A stretch of DNA of 64,000 bases from Candidatus Synechococcus calcipolaris G9 (GCF_029582805.1 NZ_JAKKUT010000001.1:124001-188000), one strand, 5' to 3'. Counted from the stretch's first letter, positions 53,566 through 61,409 are shown. Translations and numbers: made by a program. Notes: generated by a model not told the origin, from the sequence alone.

Positions 53566-53764
53566 ACATTCCCCAGCATTCCCTAGTGACGCAAGGCTTG
53601 AAGATCGTTATGAAGGGTTAAGCAAGCGTGAATTTGCCTTAATTCTATTTTTAGCGGCTTATCTAATCGGAGAAACTGAAGCGGGCCGATTCCGCTTAGA
53701 AGCATTAAAGGCAATTGCCAGACAAGTTGATGATTTGTTTGACTTTCTAGAGCAAGATTTTTAG
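53555..53764 (+). CDS. Hypothetical element protein
   Basis: 69 residues with a hydrophobic central segment (EFALILFLAAYLIGETE) which may be a buried helix rather than a membrane span, and an acidic end (QVDDLFDFLEQDF). No family recognised. Overlaps the gene before it and ends four bases before the excisionase-like gene. Confidence 0.5.
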   Translation: MSSRHSPAFPSDARLEDRYEGLSKREFALILFLAAYLIGETEAGRFRLEALKAIARQVDDLFDFLEQDF

Positions 53765-53768
53765 AGCA

Positions 53769-53966
53769 ATGTGGAAACAGACTAGAGACACTGCTAAGGC
53801 TCTAGGCATATCCCCTAGACAATTGCGCCTATTGCGCTCTAGGGGATTGTTTCAGCTAGGGCGTGAATATCGGATCATTACTCCCCCTGGAGCAATGCGG
53901 CCCACCTATCAATGGAATCTAAAAGCCATTGAAAAATGCCTTATCAAACGTTTGGAGAATCGATAA
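53769..53966 (+). CDS. Excisionase-like (Xis) winged-helix protein
   Basis: 65 residues. TRDTAKALGISPRQLRLLRSRG is a MerR/Xis-type helix-turn-helix, followed by a wing (FQLGREYRIITPPG) and a final helix. Small proteins of this shape direct integrases to excise. It lies about 440 bp from the integrase gene, which is convergent. Its TAA overlaps the next ATG as TAATG. Confidence 0.6.
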   Translation: MWKQTRDTAKALGISPRQLRLLRSRGLFQLGREYRIITPPGAMRPTYQWNLKAIEKCLIKRLENR

Positions 53967-54187
53967 TGCTTCAATTTCGAGAATTTGAGGAGTTTGTCAC
54001 TACTATTTCTAAAATGCGGGAAGCTCAAAAACGCTATTTCCGAACCAAATCAAGGAAAGCACTCGCAGACGCTAAACTTTTAGAAATGAAAGTAGATGAG
54101 TTAGTTAAGTGTTACAACGAGTATCTAAATAAGTTTGCTCTTGTTTATGGCAAGTGTGAACAACTGGAGATTTTAGATCATGAGTAA
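53966..54187 (+). CDS. Hypothetical element protein, coiled-coil
   Basis: 73 residues from ATG 53966. Long helices with heptad-like spacing (FEEFVTTISKMREAQKRYF, AKLLEMKVDELVKCYNEYL). No family recognised. It overlaps the next gene by eight bases. Translation-coupled member of the second early operon. Confidence 0.5.
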   Translation: MLQFREFEEFVTTISKMREAQKRYFRTKSRKALADAKLLEMKVDELVKCYNEYLNKFALVYGKCEQLEILDHE

Positions 54188-54473
54188 AACCAAGGGTGAA
54201 AGTCAGGCTGCCTTTGCAAATAAACTTCTTGTTGCTTTTGATATGTGTTCTGAAAATCTGGGGTTCAATTATAGTGTCATAGAATTGTTTCTATTGATTC
54301 TTGGGTCAAACCCTATTTTCTGCGACTTTAATGGACAACTAACCTTTCTTTTTAGCGACTGCTCGAAATTAGTTGTCAAATATCGCAATAAGAAACTGTG
54401 GATTAAGGTGGTAACGGACGATCCGGCCTCAGCATCAGAGCCTCAAAAGCCCGTTGATGATGCCGTTCACTAA
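54180..54473 (+). CDS. Hypothetical element protein overlapping the integrase end
   Basis: 97 residues, alpha/beta, AT-richer than average (LLVAFDMCSENLGFNYSVIELF, LVVKYRNKKLWIKVV). No family recognised. Its last 71 bp overlap the 3' end of the integrase gene on the other strand, an unusually long convergent overlap. The final coding codons PASASEPQKP are the complement of the last integrase codons. Confidence 0.5.
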   Translation: MSKTKGESQAAFANKLLVAFDMCSENLGFNYSVIELFLLILGSNPIFCDFNGQLTFLFSDCSKLVVKYRNKKLWIKVVTDDPASASEPQKPVDDAVH

Positions 54474-55497
54474 TCCAGTGGTGGTAAGTCTGACTATGCA
54501 CCTGGACGCTATGGCCCATCTGCTGGGCCGCCAGAGTTAAATCAAGCCCATATTCCAGCGTGCGAATTGCCCAGGCATGGCGAAGATCGTAAGGTGTAAA
54601 GGAGGGTAAATATTTCCTAAGGTATTGACCCACGGCCCGGCCTGTTGCAAGGTTGGGCCGTTCTCTGTTTATAGGCGGTAAGCTAACGTGACTCAGACCA
54701 AACTCATCAAACCATTCAGGATAGCAGGGCCAAACCCGTCTATAACCCGTTTTGGTGTTCCCTTGCACCTGGACAATGCGATCGCCCTGGCTGAGGGTTT
54801 CATAATTCAGCCTAAAAATTTCATGGGGGCGTAACCCATACGTGGCCAGCATTCCATAGACCCATGCCCAAGAGCGGTTTTTTAACTCATAGTAAATTTC
54901 ACTAATCAGGCGATCGTCTGGAATTTCTCTAGGGCTGCTTTTCTGGGGTGAGTAGCTCCCCCGTAGGCCCGTTAGGTCTAGCTCTATCCCGGCAAAACTG
55001 GCCAACGCCCCCAAGGCCATGCAGGCCCGCCGCCGTGTCTTGCTATCGGGCCGAGTGTTGAGGATGGTTCTGTGCAGTAGATCGCCGGTCAAGGGTTCAT
55101 CTGGGGGCAACCCCTTAAAGACCTTGTGATAATCCCCATCCCAAGTAGTTTGCGTCTTATCGTTGCGTTCTCGCTGGTTAAAGTAGTGTTTCTCAAAGCG
55201 GTTTACCCAGTCCCCTACGCTATCGGTAGCGTCCCTGTGTAGATAGGGCCCCCAGTCGAATTGTTGACAGTCGAGCAATGCGCCAACCTTGCGGGCCTCT
55301 TTCTCAGCAAAGCTCACGCCGGCCGGAGTTCCCCTAACGCCCAGGGCGATCCGCTGTTGGTAGGGTTCAGTTTTGGAACTGCCAGGTTTTGGGGGGAACG
55401 TAGCGCGAAGGTACAGGCGATCGCCGATGGCCTGGATAGTTACCCCAACGTGCGAAGATTTCAACCGCCCATTAGCCTGATTGATCCGTCCTTCCAT
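54403..55497 (-). CDS. Tyrosine-type site-specific integrase
   Basis: 364 residues. Core catalytic residues: Arg near 223 (GLRPHEIF), Arg306 in YDLRH with Tyr in place of the usual box-II His, His329 (MGHSVQ) and nucleophile Tyr338 (TYHHW). The N-terminal ~90 residues form an arm-binding-like domain (TIQAIGDRLYLRATFPPKPGS). It inserts the element into the 3' end of tRNA-Ala. The gene starts next to a cluster of GCCTAAA and AGGTATAT repeats that may be its arm sites. A worn relative of its 5' part lies at 41048. Confidence 0.92.
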   Translation of the reverse strand: MEGRINQANGRLKSSHVGVTIQAIGDRLYLRATFPPKPGSSKTEPYQQRIALGVRGTPAGVSFAEKEARKVGALLDCQQFDWGPYLHRDATDSVGDWVNRFEKHYFNQRERNDKTQTTWDGDYHKVFKGLPPDEPLTGDLLHRTILNTRPDSKTRRRACMALGALASFAGIELDLTGLRGSYSPQKSSPREIPDDRLISEIYYELKNRSWAWVYGMLATYGLRPHEIFRLNYETLSQGDRIVQVQGNTKTGYRRVWPCYPEWFDEFGLSHVSLPPINRERPNLATGRAVGQYLRKYLPSFTPYDLRHAWAIRTLEYGLDLTLAAQQMGHSVQVHSQTYHHWISERHHQRAFEALMLRPDRPLPP

Positions 55498-55500
55498 CGC

Positions 55501-55565
55501 TTGCCTAAAACTTGCCTAAAATTTGAGGTATATCCAGGTATATTTAGGTATATTCAGGTATATTT
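55501..55565. repeat. Repeat cluster beside the integrase, candidate arm-type sites
   Basis: Two TTGCCTAAAA boxes (55501, 55512) then four tandem 10-bp units AGGTATAT(C/T)(C/T) at 55526-55565. GCCTAAA boxes recur at the other end (41296, 41309, 41320), inside the element. Directly repeated boxes near int and att are typical of integrase arm sites. Confidence 0.55.
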
Positions 55566-55636
55566 AATAATTCTTAAAGATTCCTAAATCCCATACCTAG
55601 ACTGGCTTCCTAACCATTTTAGGTTGTTTGAGCCTT

Positions 55637-55681
55637 CTAAAATTTTAGCCTAAATCGATGGAGAGTAGGGAACTCGAATCC
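55637..55681. repeat. Right att direct repeat
   Basis: Matches 41205-41249 with one mismatch and overlaps the last 22 bases of tRNA-Ala (55660-55681), so insertion leaves the tRNA intact. Confidence 0.85.
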
Positions 55682-55731
55682 CTGGCCTTCGCGGTGCGAT
55701 CGCGACGCTCTACCAACTGAGCTAACTCCCC
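55659..55731 (-). tRNA. tRNA-Ala (anticodon CGC)
   Basis: 73 nt without encoded CCA. Acceptor GGGGAGT pairs with ACTCTCC, including the G3.U70 pair that identifies alanine tRNAs. D-arm GCTC/GAGC, anticodon stem TCGCG/CGCGA with loop ATCGCAC (anticodon CGC), T-arm AGGGA/TCCCT with TTCGAGT, discriminator A. It reads alanine GCG. The anticodon stem-loop contains a HIP1 octamer. Its 3' end is the integration target, seven bases after psbP. Confidence 0.95.
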
Positions 55732-55737
55732 TGACAT

Positions 55738-56286
55738 CTAATACACTGAGAACGAGTTAACGACGGCTTGAAACTGATCTTCGACCTTCGGCCAACGTTC
55801 TTCAGAAGCAGAAACACTTAGAGTATAAAGCTTTCCTCGACTCACGGCTATACTTGACAGGTTATGGCGTTGCTGGGTACCACCGGATTCACTGGGCAAT
55901 GTTACGGCATACTCCAAAATATAGTAGAGCTTGTCACGGCTCTCTTTAGCCGTCGCAGAAATTAAGGCAGAACTCCGTTCAGAACCAACGGGAGTGATCA
56001 CATTTTTGAGTAATCGTTCTCCTACCACCTCGGGAGTTCCTATATCTGCCAGATTTTGGCCCGAAGATACGGGGTTAACAACAACGCTAATATTTTCTGT
56101 GGTTTGAATAATATCATGGAAGACCACATCAGCATTACGGACTTGTACTTGAACCCATCCTGTAGGATAAAGAAACTGATAGCCATCTAGGCTGTCCACA
56201 TAGGCTTTCAAACCGCTGACGGGACTACACCCGGCTAATACGGTTGCGACCAAGATCAATCCAAAGCAGAAAATGCGCTGCACCAT
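55738..56286 (-). CDS. psbP: PsbP-family photosystem II lipoprotein (CyanoP)
   Basis: 182 residues with a lipobox (VATVLAGC, Cys near residue 20) that anchors it to the thylakoid lumen side. The PsbP fold is visible in VDSLDGYQFLYPTGWVQVQV, VVFHDIIQTTENISVVVNPV and YILEYAVTLPS. CyanoP assists assembly or stability of photosystem II. It ends seven bases before the tRNA-Ala gene on the same strand. The start is 69 bp from the divergent reductase gene. Confidence 0.92.
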   Translation of the reverse strand: MVQRIFCFGLILVATVLAGCSPVSGLKAYVDSLDGYQFLYPTGWVQVQVRNADVVFHDIIQTTENISVVVNPVSSGQNLADIGTPEVVGERLLKNVITPVGSERSSALISATAKESRDKLYYILEYAVTLPSESGGTQQRHNLSSIAVSRGKLYTLSVSASEERWPKVEDQFQAVVNSFSVY

Positions 56287-56355
56287 AAGTTGCCCCTAAG
56301 CCAGGGATACGCTTACTAAAACATCTTTACCATTGTTGCATTGAAGGGGGTTCCC

Positions 56356-57246
56356 ATGTACTTAGTGACAGGCGCAACGGGTCAATTAGGGAGACGAGTC
56401 GTTCGGCGGTTGATTGCCTTAAACCAACCCGTTCGAGCATTTGTACGTCTTCGTTCTGACTATGACCTTTTGAAGCAGTGGGGGGCCGATATCTTCATTG
56501 GTGACATAGAAGACGTGCGTGATATTGAAAAATCCTATGCTGGGGTCAATTATGTGATTAGCTGCCATGCCAGCAAAATAGGCAGTAGTCGTATCCAAAA
56601 GATTGACTATCGTGGCACGGTGGATCTAATTGATCAAGCCAAAAGGAATGGCATCCATCACTTTAGCTTAGTGTCTCCCTTGGCGGTGGGGGGCGATCGC
56701 CAGGATTCACCCCTCTTAAAGGCAAAATATGAAGTCGAGTCCTATCTTCAGGGTAGTGGCTTGCCCTATACAATTTTTCGGCCAACGACTCTGATGTCCA
56801 GCTTATTGCCCTTGGCAGAACGATTTCAGCAAACCGGTGTTTATTTTTTGATTGGCAATCCTGAGCATCGCTTACAACTGACCAGTCCTGATGATCTGGC
56901 CCGGATTATGGTTGCCGCTAGTCAAATGAACATCACCCATGATCAAATCTTCTCCCTAGCCCATCCAACCGTGATGACCCGGCAAGAGATTCCAAAGCAG
57001 TTGGGCTATTTTTTCAATCGTCAGCCCTTTGTTGTTAATATTCCCATGGCAGCCATTGACGGGGCCCGCCATTTAATTGGTTTGATTAGCAGCGATCTTC
57101 AGACTGAAATGGGAACTCTACGTACCCTCCTCGCCTACGAGAGCCTCTGCCCTGACCCGGAAATTGAGCGGGTTGAAAAACTATTTAATATCCAATTAGA
57201 ATCCTTAGAGATTTTCTTAAATCGCTATTTGGGGATCGGAGATTAA
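56356..57246 (+). CDS. NAD(P)-binding NmrA/SDR-type protein (Ycf39-like)
   Basis: 296 residues from ATG 56356, preceded by AAGGGGG; a TTG five codons earlier is rejected. The Rossmann motif is TGATGQLGRRVVRRL. GDIEDVRDIEKSYAGVNYVI and RPTTLMSSLLPL are typical of atypical SDR proteins. Relatives such as Ycf39 help deliver chlorophyll during photosystem II assembly; the neighbour psbP is suggestive, but the identity is not certain. Confidence 0.82.
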   Translation: MYLVTGATGQLGRRVVRRLIALNQPVRAFVRLRSDYDLLKQWGADIFIGDIEDVRDIEKSYAGVNYVISCHASKIGSSRIQKIDYRGTVDLIDQAKRNGIHHFSLVSPLAVGGDRQDSPLLKAKYEVESYLQGSGLPYTIFRPTTLMSSLLPLAERFQQTGVYFLIGNPEHRLQLTSPDDLARIMVAASQMNITHDQIFSLAHPTVMTRQEIPKQLGYFFNRQPFVVNIPMAAIDGARHLIGLISSDLQTEMGTLRTLLAYESLCPDPEIERVEKLFNIQLESLEIFLNRYLGIGD

Positions 57247-57370
57247 GGCTGACCGCGACGCCGTTTTACCTCAGTTTATGACCTGGAAAACCAGGGGGGA
57301 TCCTTGGCACAGACGTATAGTTTCTGACAGCAAGGCCAGTATACCGCCGCCCACAACCGCAGTTCCCAAA

Positions 57371-57397
57371 TGTTTTGTAATTGTAGATCACAAAACA
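57371..57397. repeat. Inverted repeat between convergent genes
   Basis: TGTTTTGT (57371-57378) and ACAAAACA (57390-57397), an 8-bp perfect stem with an 11-nt loop, between the reductase and thrB stops. It could slow transcription in both directions but has no U-run. Confidence 0.3.
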
Positions 57398-57436
57398 ATA
57401 TTGGCAGTCACCAACGCCGTAGCACAACCTTAAAAC

Positions 57437-58357
57437 TTATTTTAACACTCTCTCATCAGAAATTAAAACTCCCCTATTGGCGATCGACGTGGTTTGTACC
57501 TGAGCCACTACCCCCATGGTTTGCCACGCTGATTCCATCGCTGCCATAATTGCGGGAGCCTGTTCTTGGTTTCCTAAGGCTAGAAGGGTTGGCCCTGCGC
57601 CACTAATGACTAGACCATAGGCCCCTGCATCTTTAGCTGCGGCTGCCACGGCATCATAGCCCTTAATTAAAGACTTGCGGTAGGGTTGGTGGAGGCGATC
57701 GCCCAGGGCAATGGTTAACCAATCTGCCTGCCCCAGTTCCAGACCACGGATTAATAGACCAAGGTGGGACATATTAAAAATGGCATCGCCGTAGGAACAG
57801 GTCTGGGGTAACACTTGGCGGGCAGCTTCCGTAGACAGTTCAAAATTGGGAATGGCAATAATTGGCACAACGGCCTCATGCCAGGAAATTTTTGGGTAAA
57901 CCCAGGTGGATGATTTTTCGGAGCCAACGGCTAAACGGCATCCCCCTAAGAGGGCCGGAACCACATTATCGGGGTGGCCTTCCCGGGCGATCGCCAAGGG
58001 TAGCAATTCTTCTAAGGTATAGGGTGAACCCGCTAGGAGATTGGCCCCCACCAACCCACCAATAATAGCGGTAGCAGAACTCCCCAATCCACGGGACAGG
58101 GGTACACCTAAGGTGATCTGTACATGGACGGCGGGAACGGGCCGGCCCAAATGATTAAAAAAATCTCTGAAGGCCTGGTATACAAGATTATTCTTTGTTT
58201 GTGTTACTCGCCCTGCTTCTTCGCCCTCAATCTCAATCTGCGTATCTGCGTCCGTCAGGCGAAAGGTAAAGGAGTTATAAAGATTTAGGGCTGCCCCCAC
58301 ACAGTCAAAGCCGGGGCCAAGGTTTGCTGTTGTCGCTGGAACAGTTACGGTAAACAT
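57437..58357 (-). CDS. thrB: Homoserine kinase
   Basis: 306-residue GHMP kinase making O-phosphohomoserine for threonine synthesis. The ATP loop is PLSRGLGSSATAIIGG, motif 1 is VPATTANLGPGFDCVG and motif 3 is GLVISGAGPTLLAL. Complete with the usual length. Start ATG 58357. It is about 80 bp downstream of upp on the same strand and may be in the same transcript. Confidence 0.94.
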   Translation of the reverse strand: MFTVTVPATTANLGPGFDCVGAALNLYNSFTFRLTDADTQIEIEGEEAGRVTQTKNNLVYQAFRDFFNHLGRPVPAVHVQITLGVPLSRGLGSSATAIIGGLVGANLLAGSPYTLEELLPLAIAREGHPDNVVPALLGGCRLAVGSEKSSTWVYPKISWHEAVVPIIAIPNFELSTEAARQVLPQTCSYGDAIFNMSHLGLLIRGLELGQADWLTIALGDRLHQPYRKSLIKGYDAVAAAAKDAGAYGLVISGAGPTLLALGNQEQAPAIMAAMESAWQTMGVVAQVQTTSIANRGVLISDERVLK

Positions 58358-58438
58358 GGGTTTAGAAAAAGAATTGGGGATAGGTCTTGAGTGGAAATCG
58401 GATTGGGTGGGGTTTCATAAGGCAATTGGTTAGATATT

Positions 58439-59089
58439 CTAGGTTCCAAAGGCGCGATCGCCCGCATCTCCCAGTCCAGGAACAATAAAACCGCGATCGT
58501 TGAGTCCTTCATCAATGGTTGCGGCATAGACCTGAACCCCTGGATAGATTGCCCCTAACTTTTGCAAGGCCGGTGGAGCCGTCACCACAGAAATAATTCG
58601 TACCAGGGCGGGATCAATCCCCCGTTGGGTCAGTTCCGCCATCGCCGTCAAGATAGAGCCACCGGTCGCCAGCATGGGTTCACTAATTAAAACATGGGTA
58701 TTCGGCTCAAACTGGGCTGGAAATTTATTTAGATAGCAACTGGGTTCTAGGGTCTCTTCATTGCGAACAATGCCAATGTGGTACGTCTGGGCCAAGGGTA
58801 AGACGGCTTGGGCCCCCTCTAGGAGAGCTAATCCAGCCCGCAAAATCGGCACCACAATTAAGGGGGTCGTGGCATCAATGACCGTTGCCGCACAGGAGGT
58901 GAGGGGTGTTTCCACAACGGTTTCCTGGGTGGGCAACCAATCACGACTGGCTTCGTAGGCTAACCAACGTCCCAACTCCGTCATTCCTGCCCGAAATAGG
59001 GGTGTGGGGGTCATGGCATCACGCACAACCGCTAACCAATGCTTAATTAGGGGATGGGGGGGCACATAGACCTTTAGCTGCAATGTCAT
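58439..59089 (-). CDS. upp: Uracil phosphoribosyltransferase family protein
   Basis: About 216 residues from ATG 59089 (MTLQLKVYVPPHP); an ATG four codons earlier is possible. It makes UMP from uracil and PRPP. The PRPP loop is in LISEPMLATGGSILTAM, and VPILRAGLALLEGA and GLGDAGDRAFGT are typical, although VLISEP replaces the more common VLDPM-type sequence. Divergent from the possible small RNA at 59207. Confidence 0.9.
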   Translation of the reverse strand: MTLQLKVYVPPHPLIKHWLAVVRDAMTPTPLFRAGMTELGRWLAYEASRDWLPTQETVVETPLTSCAATVIDATTPLIVVPILRAGLALLEGAQAVLPLAQTYHIGIVRNEETLEPSCYLNKFPAQFEPNTHVLISEPMLATGGSILTAMAELTQRGIDPALVRIISVVTAPPALQKLGAIYPGVQVYAATIDEGLNDRGFIVPGLGDAGDRAFGT

Positions 59090-59206
59090 GCCAAACCTCA
59101 TGGGGGGTCTTAATTCTCTGATTGTCCACCGAATTGCTGCCCTTGCCCAGAATTGAAAAAAAATCTGCCTAGGCTATTGATATATTTTCTCAACTATACT
59201 AGACTA

Positions 59207-59277
59207 AGCTTTAGTGTTCTCCTCTCTGAGGAATCGGCAGGTGGGGTCAGTCATTTTCGGCCGGCCCCCTTTTTTTT
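59207..59277 (+). ncRNA. Candidate small RNA with intrinsic terminator
   Basis: About 70 nt in a 450-bp gene-free gap. Upstream, TTGATA (59177-59182) is followed 17 bp later by TAGACT (59200-59205). The transcript would hold a TCCTC-TCT-GAGGA hairpin and end in a GGGGTC...GGCCCC stem followed by eight T (59270-59277). No protein frame is present. No known cyanobacterial RNA consensus (Yfr1, Yfr2, 6S) was recognised. Confidence 0.4.
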
Positions 59278-59557
59278 GCCCTTAACCTTGGGTCTTGGAT
59301 TCCATAATCTAGACAACTGAGTTTCAGGATGCCTATTCCTGGAAGGTTTTGTTGATTCAAGTTGAAAAATAATTGCAATAAATTAATCTCCTGCAAAAGT
59401 GATCCGTGATCGTGAAATCAAATTATTAAGTTTTGTACAGACTTGACTCTTTTGGTTGCCTTTCGTCACAATTGATTGCATGGGAACGCCTTTCTCTCCT
59501 TTGTGGGGTAGAGGATTTTAGTTCATTATTATCTCTGAGGCATAAATTAACTGCCCT
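59278..59557. other. Non-coding region before the DUF2997 gene
   Basis: 280 bp, AT-rich in the middle (59370-59440), without a credible gene or strong repeat. It presumably holds the promoter of the DUF2997-Ycf35-ferredoxin operon. Confidence 0.4.
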
Positions 59558-59770
59558 ATGGAAACGTTGGAGTTTATTATTTACCCTGATGGTCGAGTAG
59601 TTGAAACAGTCACGGGGATCAGTGGTTCGTCCTGTGCAGAAGTCACGGCTGCCATTGAGGAGCAGTTGGGCTGTGTCATTAGTCAACAACCCACGTCAGA
59701 GTATTTTGCGGAAGCTCTTGACGTGGAAGGTCAGCAGTCCATCCCCCAGATTGTTCATAGTCAATGGTAG
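59558..59770 (+). CDS. DUF2997 protein
   Basis: 70 residues: METLEFIIYPDGRVVETVTGI and TAAIEEQLGCVISQQPTSEYF are characteristic of DUF2997. Small and soluble, with two Cys. In cyanobacteria the gene commonly precedes ycf35, as here. No biochemical function is established that I know of. The next ATG follows 22 bp later. Confidence 0.85.
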   Translation: METLEFIIYPDGRVVETVTGISGSSCAEVTAAIEEQLGCVISQQPTSEYFAEALDVEGQQSIPQIVHSQW

Positions 59771-59791
59771 TTTTTGAGGATTCAAACACCC

Positions 59792-60175
59792 ATGTCACAT
59801 TTCAGCCAGATCAAAACCCAAATTCGTAGCTTGCCTGCCCTGGAAGCCGCTCTCAATGATTTGGGTCTATCGTGGAAGCCCGGTCCCCAAGAAATTCGTG
59901 GTTTTCGGGGTCAAACCGATACGGCCCAAGTGGTGATGCCCCAGGATAATGGCTATGATGTGGGCTTTCGCTGGAATGGTACTGAGTATGAACTGGTGGC
60001 GGATCTAGATTTTTGGCAACAGGCCTGGTCAGTGGATCGGTTTATTAATAAAGTCAGTCAACGCTATGCCTACCATGCCGTGGTTCAGTCCGCCAGTGCC
60101 CAAGGTTTCCAAGTGAGCGAGGAGCAGCAGCAGGCCGATGGCAGTGTGCGTCTGGTGGTGCAGCGGTGGCGGTAA
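59792..60175 (+). CDS. ycf35: Ycf35 (DUF1257) protein
   Basis: 127 residues from ATG 59792 (MSHFSQIKTQIRSLPALEAAL), the standard Ycf35 start. DVGFRWNGTEYELVADLDFW and FINKVSQRYAYHAVV are typical. The gene is also present in some plastid genomes, hence the ycf name; function is unknown. Its TAA overlaps the GTG start of the ferredoxin gene by 10 bp. Confidence 0.9.
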   Translation: MSHFSQIKTQIRSLPALEAALNDLGLSWKPGPQEIRGFRGQTDTAQVVMPQDNGYDVGFRWNGTEYELVADLDFWQQAWSVDRFINKVSQRYAYHAVVQSASAQGFQVSEEQQQADGSVRLVVQRWR

Positions 60176-60573
60176 CGGCCTTAAATCAGCCCTCAGGTCA
60201 AGAGCCAGAGTTGGGTGGGCATCTGCGTCAAAGCCTATCTCGCTCTGGTTTGGAGCCGGAGTTGGGGGGTATCCGTCGTCAGCGGGGGGTGTATGTCGAT
60301 GAGATTACCTGCATTGGCTGTAAGCACTGTGCCCACGTGGCCCGTAATACGTTTTACATTGAGCCGAGCTATGGGCGATCGCGGGTAGTTCGCCAGGATG
60401 GGGATAGCCAGGAATTGATTCAGGAGGCCATTGATACCTGCCCGGTGGATTGTATTCATTGGGTAGACTATACGGAGCTAAAGCAGCTTGAGCGGGATCG
60501 ACAGGATCAGGTGGTTCCCCTGGCGGGTTTTCCCATTGATCGAGCCGCAACCCATCGCAAAAAGCGATCTTAG
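60166..60573 (+). CDS. Ferredoxin with single [4Fe-4S] site
   Basis: 135 residues from GTG 60166. Cys49, Cys52 and Cys55 (TCIGCKHC) with Cys92 in DTCPVDC give one [4Fe-4S] cluster; Cys96 is a spare. The N-terminal 40 residues carry two copies of EPELGG-x-(L/I)-R, encoded by a short imperfect DNA repeat. A basic C-terminus (HRKKRS) ends the chain. Operon position after Ycf35 points to an electron-transfer role shared with that protein. GTG use and the 10-bp overlap suggest coupled translation. Confidence 0.85.
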   Translation: MAVTALNQPSGQEPELGGHLRQSLSRSGLEPELGGIRRQRGVYVDEITCIGCKHCAHVARNTFYIEPSYGRSRVVRQDGDSQELIQEAIDTCPVDCIHWVDYTELKQLERDRQDQVVPLAGFPIDRAATHRKKRS

Positions 60574-60659
60574 ACTTAAAAATCCCAAATTAAAATCCCA
60601 GTCTTATTTTCCCCCTAAGCATTTTATCCTTAAGCACCTGTGAGGACGACGTTCCGACC

Positions 60660-61409
60660 ATGCCCCTCCTCCACCTTTCCACCTGGCCAGAAGTTGAAAC
60701 CTACTTACAAACATCCCAGGGTATTATTTTGCCCATTGGCTCCACGGAACAGCATGGCCCCACCGGTTTGATTGGAACCGATGCCATCTGTGCCGAAGTC
60801 GTTGCCAAGGGGGTGGGGGAGGAAACCGGGGCCTTTGTGGCACCGACCCTTAATGTGGGCATGGCGTTACACCACACGGACTTTCCCGGTAGTATCAGTC
60901 TCCGGCCAAGTACGTTGATTCTGGTGATTCGGGATTATCTAGTGAGCTTGAGTCGGGCTGGATTTCAGAAGTTCTTTTTTATTAATGGCCATGGCGGGAA
61001 TATCGCCACGCTGAAAGCGGCATTTGCCGAAACCTATACCACCCTGTTGGACTTAAATATTCCGGGGGGCGATCGCGTCCAATGTCAATTAGCCAATTGG
61101 TTTATGGTTCGTTCGGTGATGAAGTTAGCCCATGAGGTCTATGGCGATCGCGAAGGTTCCCATGCCACCCCCAGCGAAGTTGCTTTGACACAGTTTGTCT
61201 ATCCTGAAGCCATTAAGGAGGCGATCCTAGACCCGGAGGTGAATCAAACCTGTCGCATTTATGGCCCCCAAGATTTCCGCCGTCGCTATCCCGATGGGCG
61301 GATGGGATCGGATCCCAGTTTGGCGACCCCAGAGATGGGACAAAAATTTTATCAATTGGCGGTGGAAGAACTCAGCCGCAGCTATGAAACATTTTTAACT
61401 CAGGATTAA
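60660..61409 (+). CDS. Creatininase-family metal-dependent amidohydrolase
   Basis: 249 residues. Metal-binding pattern: Glu and His in PIGSTEQHGPTG, Asp in GTDAI, then FFFINGHGGNIATLKAAF and the EGSHATPSEVALTQ Glu/His. The family includes creatininase and enzymes acting on pyrimidine or cofactor intermediates. Cyanobacterial members are widely annotated as creatinine amidohydrolase, but the substrate is probably different. A BrnT toxin remnant starts immediately after its stop. Confidence 0.85.
   Translation: MPLLHLSTWPEVETYLQTSQGIILPIGSTEQHGPTGLIGTDAICAEVVAKGVGEETGAFVAPTLNVGMALHHTDFPGSISLRPSTLILVIRDYLVSLSRAGFQKFFFINGHGGNIATLKAAFAETYTTLLDLNIPGGDRVQCQLANWFMVRSVMKLAHEVYGDREGSHATPSEVALTQFVYPEAIKEAILDPEVNQTCRIYGPQDFRRRYPDGRMGSDPSLATPEMGQKFYQLAVEELSRSYETFLTQD

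Larger units (their letters stand above)
41205..55681. mobile_element. Integrated virus-like or satellite-like element at tRNA-Ala(CGC)
   Basis: About 14.5 kb bounded by a 45-bp direct repeat, 41205-41249 and 55637-55681, with one mismatch (41223/55655). The right copy includes the 3' end of tRNA-Ala. The tyrosine integrase lies at the right end reading inward. Modules: a leftward cluster 48768 to 41312 ending in a lysis cassette; a leftward repressor block 50231 to 49005; a rightward early block 50352 to 54473 with a replication protein. No terminase, portal, capsid, tail tape measure or packaging ATPase was recognised. GC and HIP1 content are similar to the host, so it is at home in cyanobacteria. 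Confidence 0.85.
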
